NCBI GenBank assembly: GCA_950059165.1
Contig: CATLUC010000039.1
Coordinates: 1 to 12,230 of the forward strand
Length of the DNA stretch: 12,230 nucleotides
Origin: an uncultured Clostridium sp.
GTDB lineage: Bacteria; Bacillota; Clostridia; TANB77; CAG-508
Direction of reading: 5' to 3'
A program made the translations under genes and the position numbers. Numbering within the stretch: position 1 is the stretch's first letter; each line of letters begins with the position of its first letter. The notes below the pieces were generated by a model, which was not told the origin of the DNA, searched no databases, and saw nothing but the letters and a program-made list of their open reading frames with translations. Positions 1 to 5,907 of the stretch are shown piece by piece.

Positions 1-86
1 ACGCCTCATAAATTTCAAACTTGTTTTCCTAGCCAAAATTTAATTCTTTTCCAACTAATCACTCTTAAGAAAGGAATGAATTAGTT

Positions 87-1386
87 ATGAAAAAATGTTT
101 ATTATTAGGTAATGGAGGGCGTGAGGCAGTACTTGCAGAGCAAATTTCAAAAGGATTTGAACTATATGCAATTATGCCATATGCTAACCCATCTGTTGCA
201 AGTGAAGTAGAAAAATCAAATGGAAAATATCTAATAGGAGACCCATTTGACAAAGAACTTGTTACAAAATTTGTAAAAGAAAACGAGATAGAAGCCTGCG
301 TTGTCAGTCAAGACAATTTATTGCAAGAAGGATTAATTGATTTAGCAAGAAATTTGGGTCTAAAAACATTTGGACCAACATCTAAAGGAGCAAAAGTAGA
401 ATGGAGCAAAACATATGCTTTAGAAATTGTAGAAAAATTAGCACCACAAATGATTATAAAAAATGCAGCAATTACTAATTTAGAACAATTAGAAGAAACA
501 ATGAAAAATTATGAAGATGACAGTTTTGTAGTAAAACCAGAGGGGCTAACAGGAGGAAAAGGAGTAAAAGTAGGTGGAATACATTTTAAAGGAAAACAAG
601 AAGGATATGAATATGCCAAATCTTGTTTAAAAGAAGACCGGTAGAGTAATTGTACAAGACAAAGTAGAAGGTAGAGAATTCACAGTAATGGCATTAACAG
701 ATGGAAAAAATATTGTAGTAACACCAACAACTTTTGACTATCCATATAGATTTGACAAAGACAAAGGACCAGGAACAGGTGGTATGGGATGTCTAAGTTT
801 CGAAAATGGGTTATTGCCATTTCTAGAGCAAAAAGATGTTGACGAATGTAGCAAATTAATTGAAGATACAATTAAATTTGTAAATAAAGACAACTTAGAA
901 TTTACAGGAGTAATATATGGTGGATTTTTCAAATGCAAACAAGGAATAAAATTTATTGAATTTAATGCAAGATTTGGTGACCCAGAAGCAATAAACGTAT
1001 TAAACTCATTAGAAACACCATTTAGTGAAGTAATGGAAAACATATGGGCACAAAACCTATCAAAAGAAAATTGCAAATTTAAAAGCAATTACACTTTTAC
1101 AGTTTATGTAGTAAGCAAAGATTATGCAATTAAGAAAAGTGACCCATGTACATTTACTTTAAACACAAAAGCAATATTAGAAAAAGGTGCTAAAATATAC
1201 TTTGCAAGCACAAAACCAATAGAAGACAATAAATATCAATCAGTAGGAACATCAAGACTATTTGCAATCCACACATGTGGAAACACATTAGAAGAAGCAA
1301 AACAAAAAGCATACTTAGCAATGGAAAACAACATAGACGAAAAGCTAGATTACAGAAAAGACATAGGAGAAATATACGAGCATTAA
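87..1386 (+). pseudogene. purD: Phosphoribosylamine--glycine ligase (GAR synthetase), broken by a one-base frameshift
   Basis: PurD joins glycine to phosphoribosylamine with ATP, step 2 of purine synthesis. The first piece (87-644, ATG, with AAAGGAA upstream) gives the N-terminal domain (LLLGNGGRE at residues 4-12, FGPT near 95, VEWSK near 104) and the start of the ATP-grasp fold (VVKPEGLTGGKGVKV at 148-162). It ends at TAG 642-644. The rest continues one frame over from about 640 to the TAA at 1384-1386, with GPGTGGMG and NARFGDPEAINVL as in PurD. Dropping one C of the CC at 638-639 restores KEDGRVIVQDKVEG and a normal-length protein of about 432 residues. A real mutation and a sequencing or assembly error look the same here. 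The sequence is also divergent: the usual GGREHA reads GGREAV, and the usual GPEAPL-like stretch reads SQDNLL. Identity is confident; function of this allele is doubtful. Confidence 0.9.
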
Positions 1387-1390
1387 AAAA

Positions 1391-1419
1391 TAGGATTTGG
1401 GGACGGCCCCAAAATCCTA
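1391..1419 (+). repeat. 29-bp palindromic repeat, copy 1, at the purD/purN convergent junction (likely terminator)
   Basis: TAGGATTTGGGG pairs with CCCCAAAATCCTA across an ACGG loop, giving a 12-bp stem with one bulged A. Read on the minus strand, the stem is followed by TATTTTTT, so it looks like an intrinsic terminator for purN; on the plus side the T tract is weak. The repeat starts four bases after the purD stop. Its outer TAG (1417-1419, minus strand) directly follows the purN stop, giving tandem in-frame TAG TAG. The same sequence recurs at 3765-3793 in the opposite orientation with a single difference. Confidence 0.85.
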
Positions 1420-1992
1420 CTAAATTTCATGGTGTACAAAACGATTTAGTACTTCAATCAACTGGATTTTTTCAGCAGCTTGTACTTTTTGGGATAATGT
1501 TTTAGCAGTATCTGATGGAAGTACTGTAACTTTAGTTTGACTAATAATATTGCCTTTGTCATATTCTTGATTAACAAAATGAATGGTTGCACCACTATAT
1601 TGTTCTTTTGCTTGAATAACTGCTTCATGGACATGCATACCATGCATTCCTTTGCCACCGAATTTTGGAAGTAGCGAAGGATGGGTATTAATAATTGTAT
1701 ATTTGTCTAAGAGCTTAGGACCAATCATTTTTAAATAACCAGCAAGTACAATAAGGTCAATAGAATAATCAGAAAGTACATTTGATAATTCTAAATCTCT
1801 TTTAGAAAAATCCTTACTTTGAATTGTGTAAGTGTCTATATTATTTTCTTTGGCTCTTTCAAGGGCATAGGCTTTAGGATTGTCAGATACAACTAAATCA
1901 ATTTGTGCTTCTAGTTCATTGTTTTTAATGCTATCAATTACAGCTTGCAAAGTAGAACCATTACCAGAAGCAAAAACAACTAAATGATACAT
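1420..1992 (-). CDS. purN: Phosphoribosylglycinamide formyltransferase (GAR transformylase)
   Basis: PurN transfers the formyl group of 10-formyltetrahydrofolate to GAR, step 3 of purine synthesis, in the cytosol. The 190-residue length is normal for the family. Visible signatures are the substrate loop FASGNGSTL (residues 7-15), AGYLKMIG (84-91), the catalytic block NTHPSLLPKFGGKG (N102 and H104), and D145 in QEYDKGN; N, H and D match the catalytic triad known from E. coli PurN. The loop residue usually written GSN is GST here. The ATG at 1990-1992 has a perfect AGGAGG (2002-2007) at good spacing. It converges on purD and diverges from purF. The 3' end abuts the 29-bp palindrome, which probably terminates it. 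Confidence 0.96.
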   Translation of the reverse strand: MYHLVVFASGNGSTLQAVIDSIKNNELEAQIDLVVSDNPKAYALERAKENNIDTYTIQSKDFSKRDLELSNVLSDYSIDLIVLAGYLKMIGPKLLDKYTIINTHPSLLPKFGGKGMHGMHVHEAVIQAKEQYSGATIHFVNQEYDKGNIISQTKVTVLPSDTAKTLSQKVQAAEKIQLIEVLNRFVHHEI

Positions 1993-1997
1993 AAAAT

Positions 1998-2026
1998 TTT
2001 ACCTCCTATTGATAATATGGTATAAT
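1998..2026 (+). promoter_or_regulatory. Candidate purF promoter (TTTACC, 17 bp, extended TGGTATAAT)
   Basis: TTTACC at 1998-2003 is 17 bp from a perfect TATAAT at 2021-2026, which carries an upstream TG as in extended -10 promoters. If used, transcription would start near 2033 and give purF a leader of roughly 310 bases containing all the inverted repeats of this gap. It overlaps the purN ribosome binding region on the other strand. This is a sequence match only. Confidence 0.4.
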
Positions 2027-2032
2027 ATTAAT

Positions 2033-2114
2033 AGTAGTGTAACATTTCTAAAAGATAAAGTCAAATAGATGTACAATTCATAAGTTAGGTAATAAAAAAA
2101 TTTATGTTACTACT
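2033..2114 (+). repeat. Imperfect inverted repeat in the putative purF leader
   Basis: AGTAGT (2033-2038) and AACAT (2041-2045) pair with ATGTTACTACT (2104-2114), leaving GT at 2039-2040 bulged: 11 base pairs closing a loop of 58 bases. The left arm starts where transcription from the candidate promoter would begin. It could be a leader stem or chance in AT-rich DNA. Confidence 0.35.
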
Positions 2115-2137
2115 CACAGCTAAACTAATCTAAACTC

Positions 2138-2286
2138 ATGTAGTAAGTGTTATATATTTTTAAGTTATTCGCGCAGCGACCAATGGAGCTAAAAGCGACT
2201 GCGATTTGGGCAGACTTCCTATAATATCATTTTAAAGTCTGCCCCAGCAAGGAAAACTATAAAAAAATATATAATCACTTACACAT
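2138..2286. repeat. 149-bp block with 23-bp imperfect terminal inverted repeats and GC-richer core (MITE-like or structured RNA)
   Basis: The left end reads ATGT, A, GTAAGTG, TTATATATTTTT (2138-2161). The right end is its complement (2263-2286), with one extra base in each arm: 23 paired bases with two bulges. Inside is a much GC-richer stretch (about 2169-2250) with a direct repeat of GCGAC and a perfect 10-bp hairpin, GGGCAGACTT (2208-2217) against AAGTCTGCCC (2235-2244), loop 17. No transposase is present. No T tract follows the inner hairpin, so it is not a normal terminator. Either a miniature inverted-repeat element or a long structured leader of purF would fit. Confidence 0.5.
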
Positions 2287-2345
2287 ACTTAAATTATAGA
2301 AGCTATGAATTGTAATATAGTATAGTATTAGGAAGGAAGATAAAG

Positions 2346-3767
2346 ATGTTTGATGAAATAAAAGAAGAGTGTGGTGTATTTGGGATTTATTCCAAACAAA
2401 CAAAAGAAGATTTAATTGGACAAGTTTGTGTAGGTTTATCAGGATTGCAACACAGAGGGGAAGAAAGCTGTGGTGTTGCAATTAATGAAGATGGAATTAT
2501 TCATTTTCATAAAGATATTGGACTTGTTTCAGAAGTTTTTACTAAAGAGGTACAAAGTACAATGCCACAAGGGAAAATGGCAATTGGTCATGTTCGCTAT
2601 TCTACAACAGGTGAAAGCAAAAAAGAAAATGCACAACCTATGGTAGTTAGGCACAAAAAAGGTAATTTAGCAGTTGTTCATAATGGTAATATAGTAAATG
2701 CTTTAGAACTTAAAAGGGAATTAGAAGAACAAGGAGCAATTTTTACAACAACAAGTGATACAGAAATTATATGTCATGTTATTGTAAGGGAGAGGCTTAA
2801 AACAGGTTCTATTGAAGAAGCAGTAAAAAACACTATGAAAATTATAAAAGGTGCATATTCACTATTAATCTTATCTCCTCAAAAAATGATAGCAGTAAGA
2901 GACCCACAAGGATTTAAACCTCTTTGTATGGGATATTTAGATGATGATATAGTATTTGCTTCAGAAAGTTGTGCATTAGACATTATGGGAGCTACTTTTG
3001 AGCGTGACATTGAGCCAGGAGAAGTAGTAACAGTTATGAATAATGAAGTAACAAGTGAGAAGTTTTTGCCAGATGAGAAAAAAGGAATGTGTGTATTTGA
3101 ATATATTTATTTTGCTAGGCCAGACTCTACTATTGATGGAATAAATGTCCACATTTTCCGTGAAAATGCAGGAAGATGTTTAGCAAGACAAATGCCAGTA
3201 GATGCAGACATTGTAGCAGGCGTGCCAGACTCTGGAAATGATGCAGCACTTGGATATTCTAAAGAATCAAAAATTCCATATGATATTGTTTTTATTAAAA
3301 GTAAATATATAGGTAGAACATTTATACAAAATACACAAAACAAAAGGAAAAAATTAGTCAATTTAAAATTAAATCCATTACATCATACAGTAAAAGGTAA
3401 AAAAATTGTCTTGGTAGATGACTCTATTGTAAGAGGTACAACTATAACTAGGATTATAAAAACACTAAAAGAAGCAGGGGCAAAAGAAGTACATATTAGA
3501 GTTGCAGCTCCACCATTTATTGGAATTTGCTATTTTGGAACAGATGTTGATAAACAAAAGAATTTAATTGCTTATGGTAAAACTGTTGAACAAATCAGGG
3601 AAGAAATAGGAGCAGATTCCTTAGAGTTTTTAAGCTTAGATAGCTTAAAAGAAATTACTAAAGATTGTAAGGTAAAAGGATTTTGTGATGGTTGCTTTAC
3701 AGGTAAATATCCAATTGAAGTTCCAGATGAAATTGACAAAGACCGTTTCGAGAAAATAGATTTGTAG
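2346..3767 (+). CDS. purF: Amidophosphoribosyltransferase (glutamine PRPP amidotransferase)
   Basis: PurF makes phosphoribosylamine from PRPP and glutamine, the committed first step and main feedback point of purine synthesis. It is 473 residues, a normal length. The leader MFDEIKEE precedes Cys9, which fits the Bacillus-type form in which a short propeptide is removed to expose an N-terminal nucleophilic cysteine. Class II glutaminase features follow (GLQHRGEES at 33-41, GHVRYSTTG at 81-89, HNGNIVN at 112-118). The phosphoribosyltransferase domain has the PRPP loop VLVDDSIVRGTT (355-366). Cys249, Cys395, Cys447 and Cys450 fit the four ligands of the structural 4Fe-4S cluster of the oxygen-sensitive form. 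The ATG follows AGGAAGGA. It is divergent from purN and convergent with purC; its TAG stop is the first three bases of the palindrome at 3765-3793. Confidence 0.98.
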   Translation: MFDEIKEECGVFGIYSKQTKEDLIGQVCVGLSGLQHRGEESCGVAINEDGIIHFHKDIGLVSEVFTKEVQSTMPQGKMAIGHVRYSTTGESKKENAQPMVVRHKKGNLAVVHNGNIVNALELKRELEEQGAIFTTTSDTEIICHVIVRERLKTGSIEEAVKNTMKIIKGAYSLLILSPQKMIAVRDPQGFKPLCMGYLDDDIVFASESCALDIMGATFERDIEPGEVVTVMNNEVTSEKFLPDEKKGMCVFEYIYFARPDSTIDGINVHIFRENAGRCLARQMPVDADIVAGVPDSGNDAALGYSKESKIPYDIVFIKSKYIGRTFIQNTQNKRKKLVNLKLNPLHHTVKGKKIVLVDDSIVRGTTITRIIKTLKEAGAKEVHIRVAAPPFIGICYFGTDVDKQKNLIAYGKTVEQIREEIGADSLEFLSLDSLKEITKDCKVKGFCDGCFTGKYPIEVPDEIDKDRFEKIDL

Positions 3768-3793
3768 GATTTGGGGGCCGTCCCCAAATCCTA
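3765..3793 (-). repeat. 29-bp palindromic repeat, copy 2, supplying both purF and purC stop codons (bidirectional terminator)
   Basis: This is a perfect 12-bp inverted repeat (3765-3776 with 3782-3793) around a 5-base loop. Read on the minus strand it matches copy 1 (1391-1419) at 28 of 29 positions, including the ACGG loop. The TAG at 3765-3767 is the purF stop, and the TAG on the other strand at 3793-3791 is the purC stop, so both genes end inside the repeat. On the plus side a T run (about 3800-3805) follows at a short distance, consistent with termination of purF. Confidence 0.88.
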
Positions 3794-4642
3794 TTCAAAT
3801 TTTTTGCCAGTTAGCATTTCATAAGCTTCTTTATATTTATTAGAAGTTGTTGTAATAACATCCTCTGGAATTGGAGTTCCAGCCTCTGGGTCATACCCTG
3901 TAGATTTTATCCAATCACGAAGATATTGTTTATCAAAGCTTTTTTGCCCCTTTCCTACTTGGTAATCGTTAGCAGGCCAAAATCTACTAGAATCTGGAGT
4001 AAGAACTTCATCACCAAGTACTAAATTACCATTTTCGTCTACACCAAATTCAAATTTAGTATCAGCAACAATAATTCCTTTAGTTAAGGCATATTCAGCA
4101 CCTTTCTTATATACTTCAATAGCTGTTTTGCGTAGGTTTTCGGCTAAATCTTTTCCAATTAAATTACATACTTCTTCAAAAGAAATGTTTTCATCATGTC
4201 CTTCTTGAGCTTTTGTAGTTGGAGTAAAAATTGGTTCAGGTAATTTTTGGGATTCTTGTAATCCTTGTGGAAGGGTAATACCACAAATAGTACCATTATT
4301 TTGATAACTTTTCCAACCAGAACCTGTAATATAACCTCTTACAATACACTCAACAGGTATCATTTTTAATTTTTTAACTAACATACTTCTTCCTTCAAAT
4401 TCTTCGGTTTGAAATTCCTCTGGAAAGTCTTTAATGTCAGTAGATATAACATGATTTGTTACAACATCTTTTAAAGAATCAAACCAAAATTTAGAAATTT
4501 GATTTAGAACTTTTCCTTTGTTTGGAATAGGGCTTGGCAAGATATAGTCAAAGGCAGAAACTCTGTCAGATACAACAAGAAGAAGCTTGTCATTATCTAC
4601 TTCATATATTTCACGAACTTTACCACTACTAATTTTTTTCAT
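3791..4642 (-). CDS. purC: Phosphoribosylaminoimidazole-succinocarboxamide synthase (SAICAR synthetase)
   Basis: PurC condenses CAIR with aspartate using ATP to make SAICAR. The 283-residue protein belongs to the longer form of the family, with an extended C-terminal part. Recognisable blocks are SGKVREIY (residues 6-13), SDRVSAFDYIL (25-35), VECIVRGYITGSGWKSY (97-113), PEPIFTPTTKA (135-145), GHDENISF (148-155), then ADTKFEFG and DEVLTPDSSRFW near the end. The ATG at 4640-4642 is preceded by AAAGGAAG on the minus strand. It lies 74 bases downstream of purE on the same strand, so the two are probably cotranscribed; PurE makes the CAIR that PurC uses. Its stop codon is inside the palindrome it shares with purF. 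Confidence 0.97.
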   Translation of the reverse strand: MKKISSGKVREIYEVDNDKLLLVVSDRVSAFDYILPSPIPNKGKVLNQISKFWFDSLKDVVTNHVISTDIKDFPEEFQTEEFEGRSMLVKKLKMIPVECIVRGYITGSGWKSYQNNGTICGITLPQGLQESQKLPEPIFTPTTKAQEGHDENISFEEVCNLIGKDLAENLRKTAIEVYKKGAEYALTKGIIVADTKFEFGVDENGNLVLGDEVLTPDSSRFWPANDYQVGKGQKSFDKQYLRDWIKSTGYDPEAGTPIPEDVITTTSNKYKEAYEMLTGKKFE

Positions 4643-4716
4643 ATTTATTACTTCCTTTCAAAAATATTATTAAATTCATAGAGTTTTATATGGCTTATTA
4701 CTTGACAGTTTATATT

Positions 4717-5238
4717 TTATTCTGCAAGATACTTTTCATATCCTATTTGTTGTAGTTTTTCATCTTTTTGAGATACTGCATCTTTCAAAGAATTTTTAAA
4801 ATCACCTAATTTTTTCTTAAGTTCTTCATTTCCAACTGCTAGAATAGATGTGGCTAGGATACCTGCATTTTTTGCACCATTAATTGCGACTGTTGCAACA
4901 GGTATGCCAGATGGCATTTGAACAATAGAATATAAAGAATCAACACCACCTAAGGTTTTTGTGTGAATTGGAATTCCAATTACAGGCACTGTTGGAACCA
5001 TAGCTGCAAATACACCTGGTAAGTGAGCAGCACCACCAGCCCCAGCAATTATAACTTTTACATTATTTTGCTTTAGTTCTTCTGCATATTTTGTTGCTTT
5101 TTCTGGTGTACGATGAACAGAAAGGATTTTCATTTCATAAGAAATTCCCATTTGTTCCAAAAATTTAGCACAGTCTTTCATTATAGGTAAGTCAGAGTCA
5201 CTTCCCATAATGATTGAAACATCAATATTTTTTGACAT
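4717..5238 (-). CDS. purE: N5-carboxyaminoimidazole ribonucleotide mutase, class I PurE
   Basis: Class I PurE interconverts N5-CAIR and CAIR. The 173-residue protein is nearly all signature: MGSDSDLP (11-18) for phosphate binding, SVHRTP with His42, AGAGGAAHLPG (65-75), and SLYSIVQMPSGIPVATVAI (101-119). The ATG has a perfect AGGAGG (5245-5250) six bases upstream on the minus strand. Class I enzymes normally need PurK to supply N5-CAIR; purK is not next to it here. The C-terminal 30 residues or so are Lys/Glu-rich. It is first in a purE-purC unit with a plausible promoter at 5292-5320. Confidence 0.97.
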   Translation of the reverse strand: MSKNIDVSIIMGSDSDLPIMKDCAKFLEQMGISYEMKILSVHRTPEKATKYAEELKQNNVKVIIAGAGGAAHLPGVFAAMVPTVPVIGIPIHTKTLGGVDSLYSIVQMPSGIPVATVAINGAKNAGILATSILAVGNEELKKKLGDFKNSLKDAVSQKDEKLQQIGYEKYLAE

Positions 5239-5291
5239 AATTTTCCTCCTATTTAATATGATTTTTAATTAAATCTTAGTTATTTAAGTGT

Positions 5292-5320
5292 ATTATAATA
5301 CATAAAAATAAAAAAAACAA
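5292..5320 (-). promoter_or_regulatory. Candidate purE-purC promoter (TTGTTT, 17 bp, TATAAT)
   Basis: On the minus strand, TTGTTT (5320-5315) is 17 bp from a perfect TATAAT (5297-5292). The start would fall near 5285, about 47 bases before the purE ATG. The -35 overlaps the T-rich side of the hairpin at 5317-5343, so the promoter and the upstream terminator share bases. Confidence 0.5.
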
Positions 5321-5343
5321 CTTTAAGTGTTAAATAAAGTTGT
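5317..5343 (-). terminator. Intrinsic terminator-like hairpin upstream of purE (minus strand)
   Basis: ACAACTTTA (5317-5325) pairs perfectly with TAAAGTTGT (5335-5343) around a 9-base loop. On the minus strand the stem runs straight into a long T-rich tract (5316 down to 5302). It is the second of two minus-strand hairpins after the small gene, so it could back up the terminator at 5368-5401 or block readthrough into purE. Confidence 0.6.
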
Positions 5344-5346
5344 TTA

Positions 5347-5424
5347 TAGTAAAAATTTTAATAAAAAGGTAATAGCAGAGTTGTTTAACTCTGCTATTAC
5401 CAATAGTTTAAAAAATTTTTACTA
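5347..5424. repeat. 78-bp nested palindrome bounded by TA, overlapping the end of the small gene
   Basis: The outer arms TAGTAAAAATTTT (5347-5359) and AAAATTTTTACTA (5412-5424) are a perfect 13-bp inverted repeat enclosing the perfect 15-bp hairpin at 5368-5401. The ends can be read as TA, 11-bp inverted repeat, interior, 11-bp inverted repeat, TA, as expected for an element inserted at a TA target. The right end supplies the TAG stop of the neighbouring small gene. No transposase is present. Confidence 0.5.
5368..5401 (-). terminator. Strong intrinsic terminator of the small hypothetical gene
   Basis: GGTAATAGCAGAGTT (5368-5382) and its exact complement (5387-5401) form a 15-bp stem with a 4-base loop. 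On the minus strand it is followed by TTTTTATT. It lies about 20 bases beyond the stop of the small gene, a normal place for its terminator. Confidence 0.85.
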
Positions 5425-5661
5425 AAGCTTATTAACTTTTAATTCTTGAGATAATTTAAAGCAATTATTAGTAAGAGTTTCATCAAGTAAATCAACAATA
5501 GGAATTAATTCTTTCCTATCAGGCAATATATAATAAAGAGCATATTTACTATTTTCTTCTTCATATACAGTAATATTAATATTGCCGATTTCGGTTACAG
5601 TTAATCCATTTAGCATTTTCCCATTTCTTACTGTGTTGAAATCAATAATATTGTCTGTCAC
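5422..5661 (-). CDS. Small protein of unknown function (about 79 residues)
   Basis: I do not recognise this protein. It has no signal peptide or membrane segment; the middle (TVTEIGNINITVYEEENSKYALYYILPD) looks like alternating beta strands and the C-terminal third looks helical. The chosen GTG start (5659-5661) sits eight bases from the GAGG core of AGAGGTG (5668-5674); a TTG one codon earlier (5662-5664) is possible but closer to that site than usual. A promoter-like pair upstream, a good Shine-Dalgarno and a strong terminator after the stop argue that it is a real gene with its own transcript. Its TAG stop is formed by the end of a TA-bounded palindrome, so the original C-terminus may have been longer. 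Confidence 0.7.
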   Translation of the reverse strand: MTDNIIDFNTVRNGKMLNGLTVTEIGNINITVYEEENSKYALYYILPDRKELIPIVDLLDETLTNNCFKLSQELKVNKL

Positions 5662-5682
5662 CAATCACACCTCTTTCTCTTT

Positions 5683-5710
5683 AGTATATTATTGTAAAAA
5701 AATACAACAA
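5683..5710 (-). promoter_or_regulatory. Candidate promoter of the small hypothetical gene
   Basis: On the minus strand TTGTTG (5710-5705) is 16 bp from TATACT (5688-5683). The -10 lies about 22 bases before the GTG start, leaving a very short leader that includes the Shine-Dalgarno. Confidence 0.45.
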
Positions 5711-5782
5711 AAACTAGTATAACAGAAATAAAATGAAAAATTTGTCGAAATGTGTAATGATTTAAAAAATTCTTTAATGCTA

Positions 5783-5811
5783 TGGAAAAAAAAGCAAATC
5801 TATGTTACAAT
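5783..5811 (+). promoter_or_regulatory. Candidate ftsY promoter (extended -10)
   Basis: TACAAT (5806-5811) carries an upstream TG (TGTTACAAT), and a weak -35-like TGGAAA lies at 5783-5788 with a 17-bp spacer. Transcription would start near 5818, giving a leader of about 90 bases to the ftsY ATG. It diverges from the small-gene promoter. Confidence 0.4.
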
Positions 5812-5907
5812 AGTTTTGCAAAAATAGGAAAACTATAAAATTTTAAGTTTATGTAGGCTTAAAGTGAAAATAAATTATATGTTATTTTCAAAAGAAAGGA
5901 GAGAACC

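Larger units (their letters stand above)
1993..2345. other. 353-bp divergent intergenic region between purN and purF
   Basis: I find no convincing gene here. It holds the purN Shine-Dalgarno (2002-2007, minus), a candidate plus-strand promoter (1998-2026), an imperfect hairpin (2033-2114), a 149-bp block with long inverted ends and a GC-richer core (2138-2286), and the purF Shine-Dalgarno (AGGAAGGA, about 2330-2337). I see no recognisable guanine or PRPP riboswitch core and no obvious PurR box. A promoter close to purF (a TATAGT at 2321-2326) lacks a good -35. Confidence 0.6.

Noticed and set aside
2183..2224. Mini-ORF MELKATAIWADFL in the GC-rich core of the purN-purF gap
   Set aside because: Thirteen codons, no Shine-Dalgarno, and it runs through the left arm of the inner hairpin; more likely a by-product of the repeat or RNA structure.
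1993..2345. Guanine, PRPP/ykkC-type riboswitch or PurR operator upstream of purF
   Set aside because: I looked for the conserved core motifs of these classes and for a PurR-box-like sequence and saw none; a covariance-model scan would settle it.
4702..4707. TTGACA on the plus strand between purC and purE
   Set aside because: No -10-like sequence at 16-18 bp and no plus-strand gene follows.
2250..5840. Shared 15-base word AGGAAAACTATAAAA upstream of purF (2250-2264) and ftsY (5826-5840)
   Set aside because: In AT-rich DNA of this length about one such match is expected by chance, and the flanks differ.
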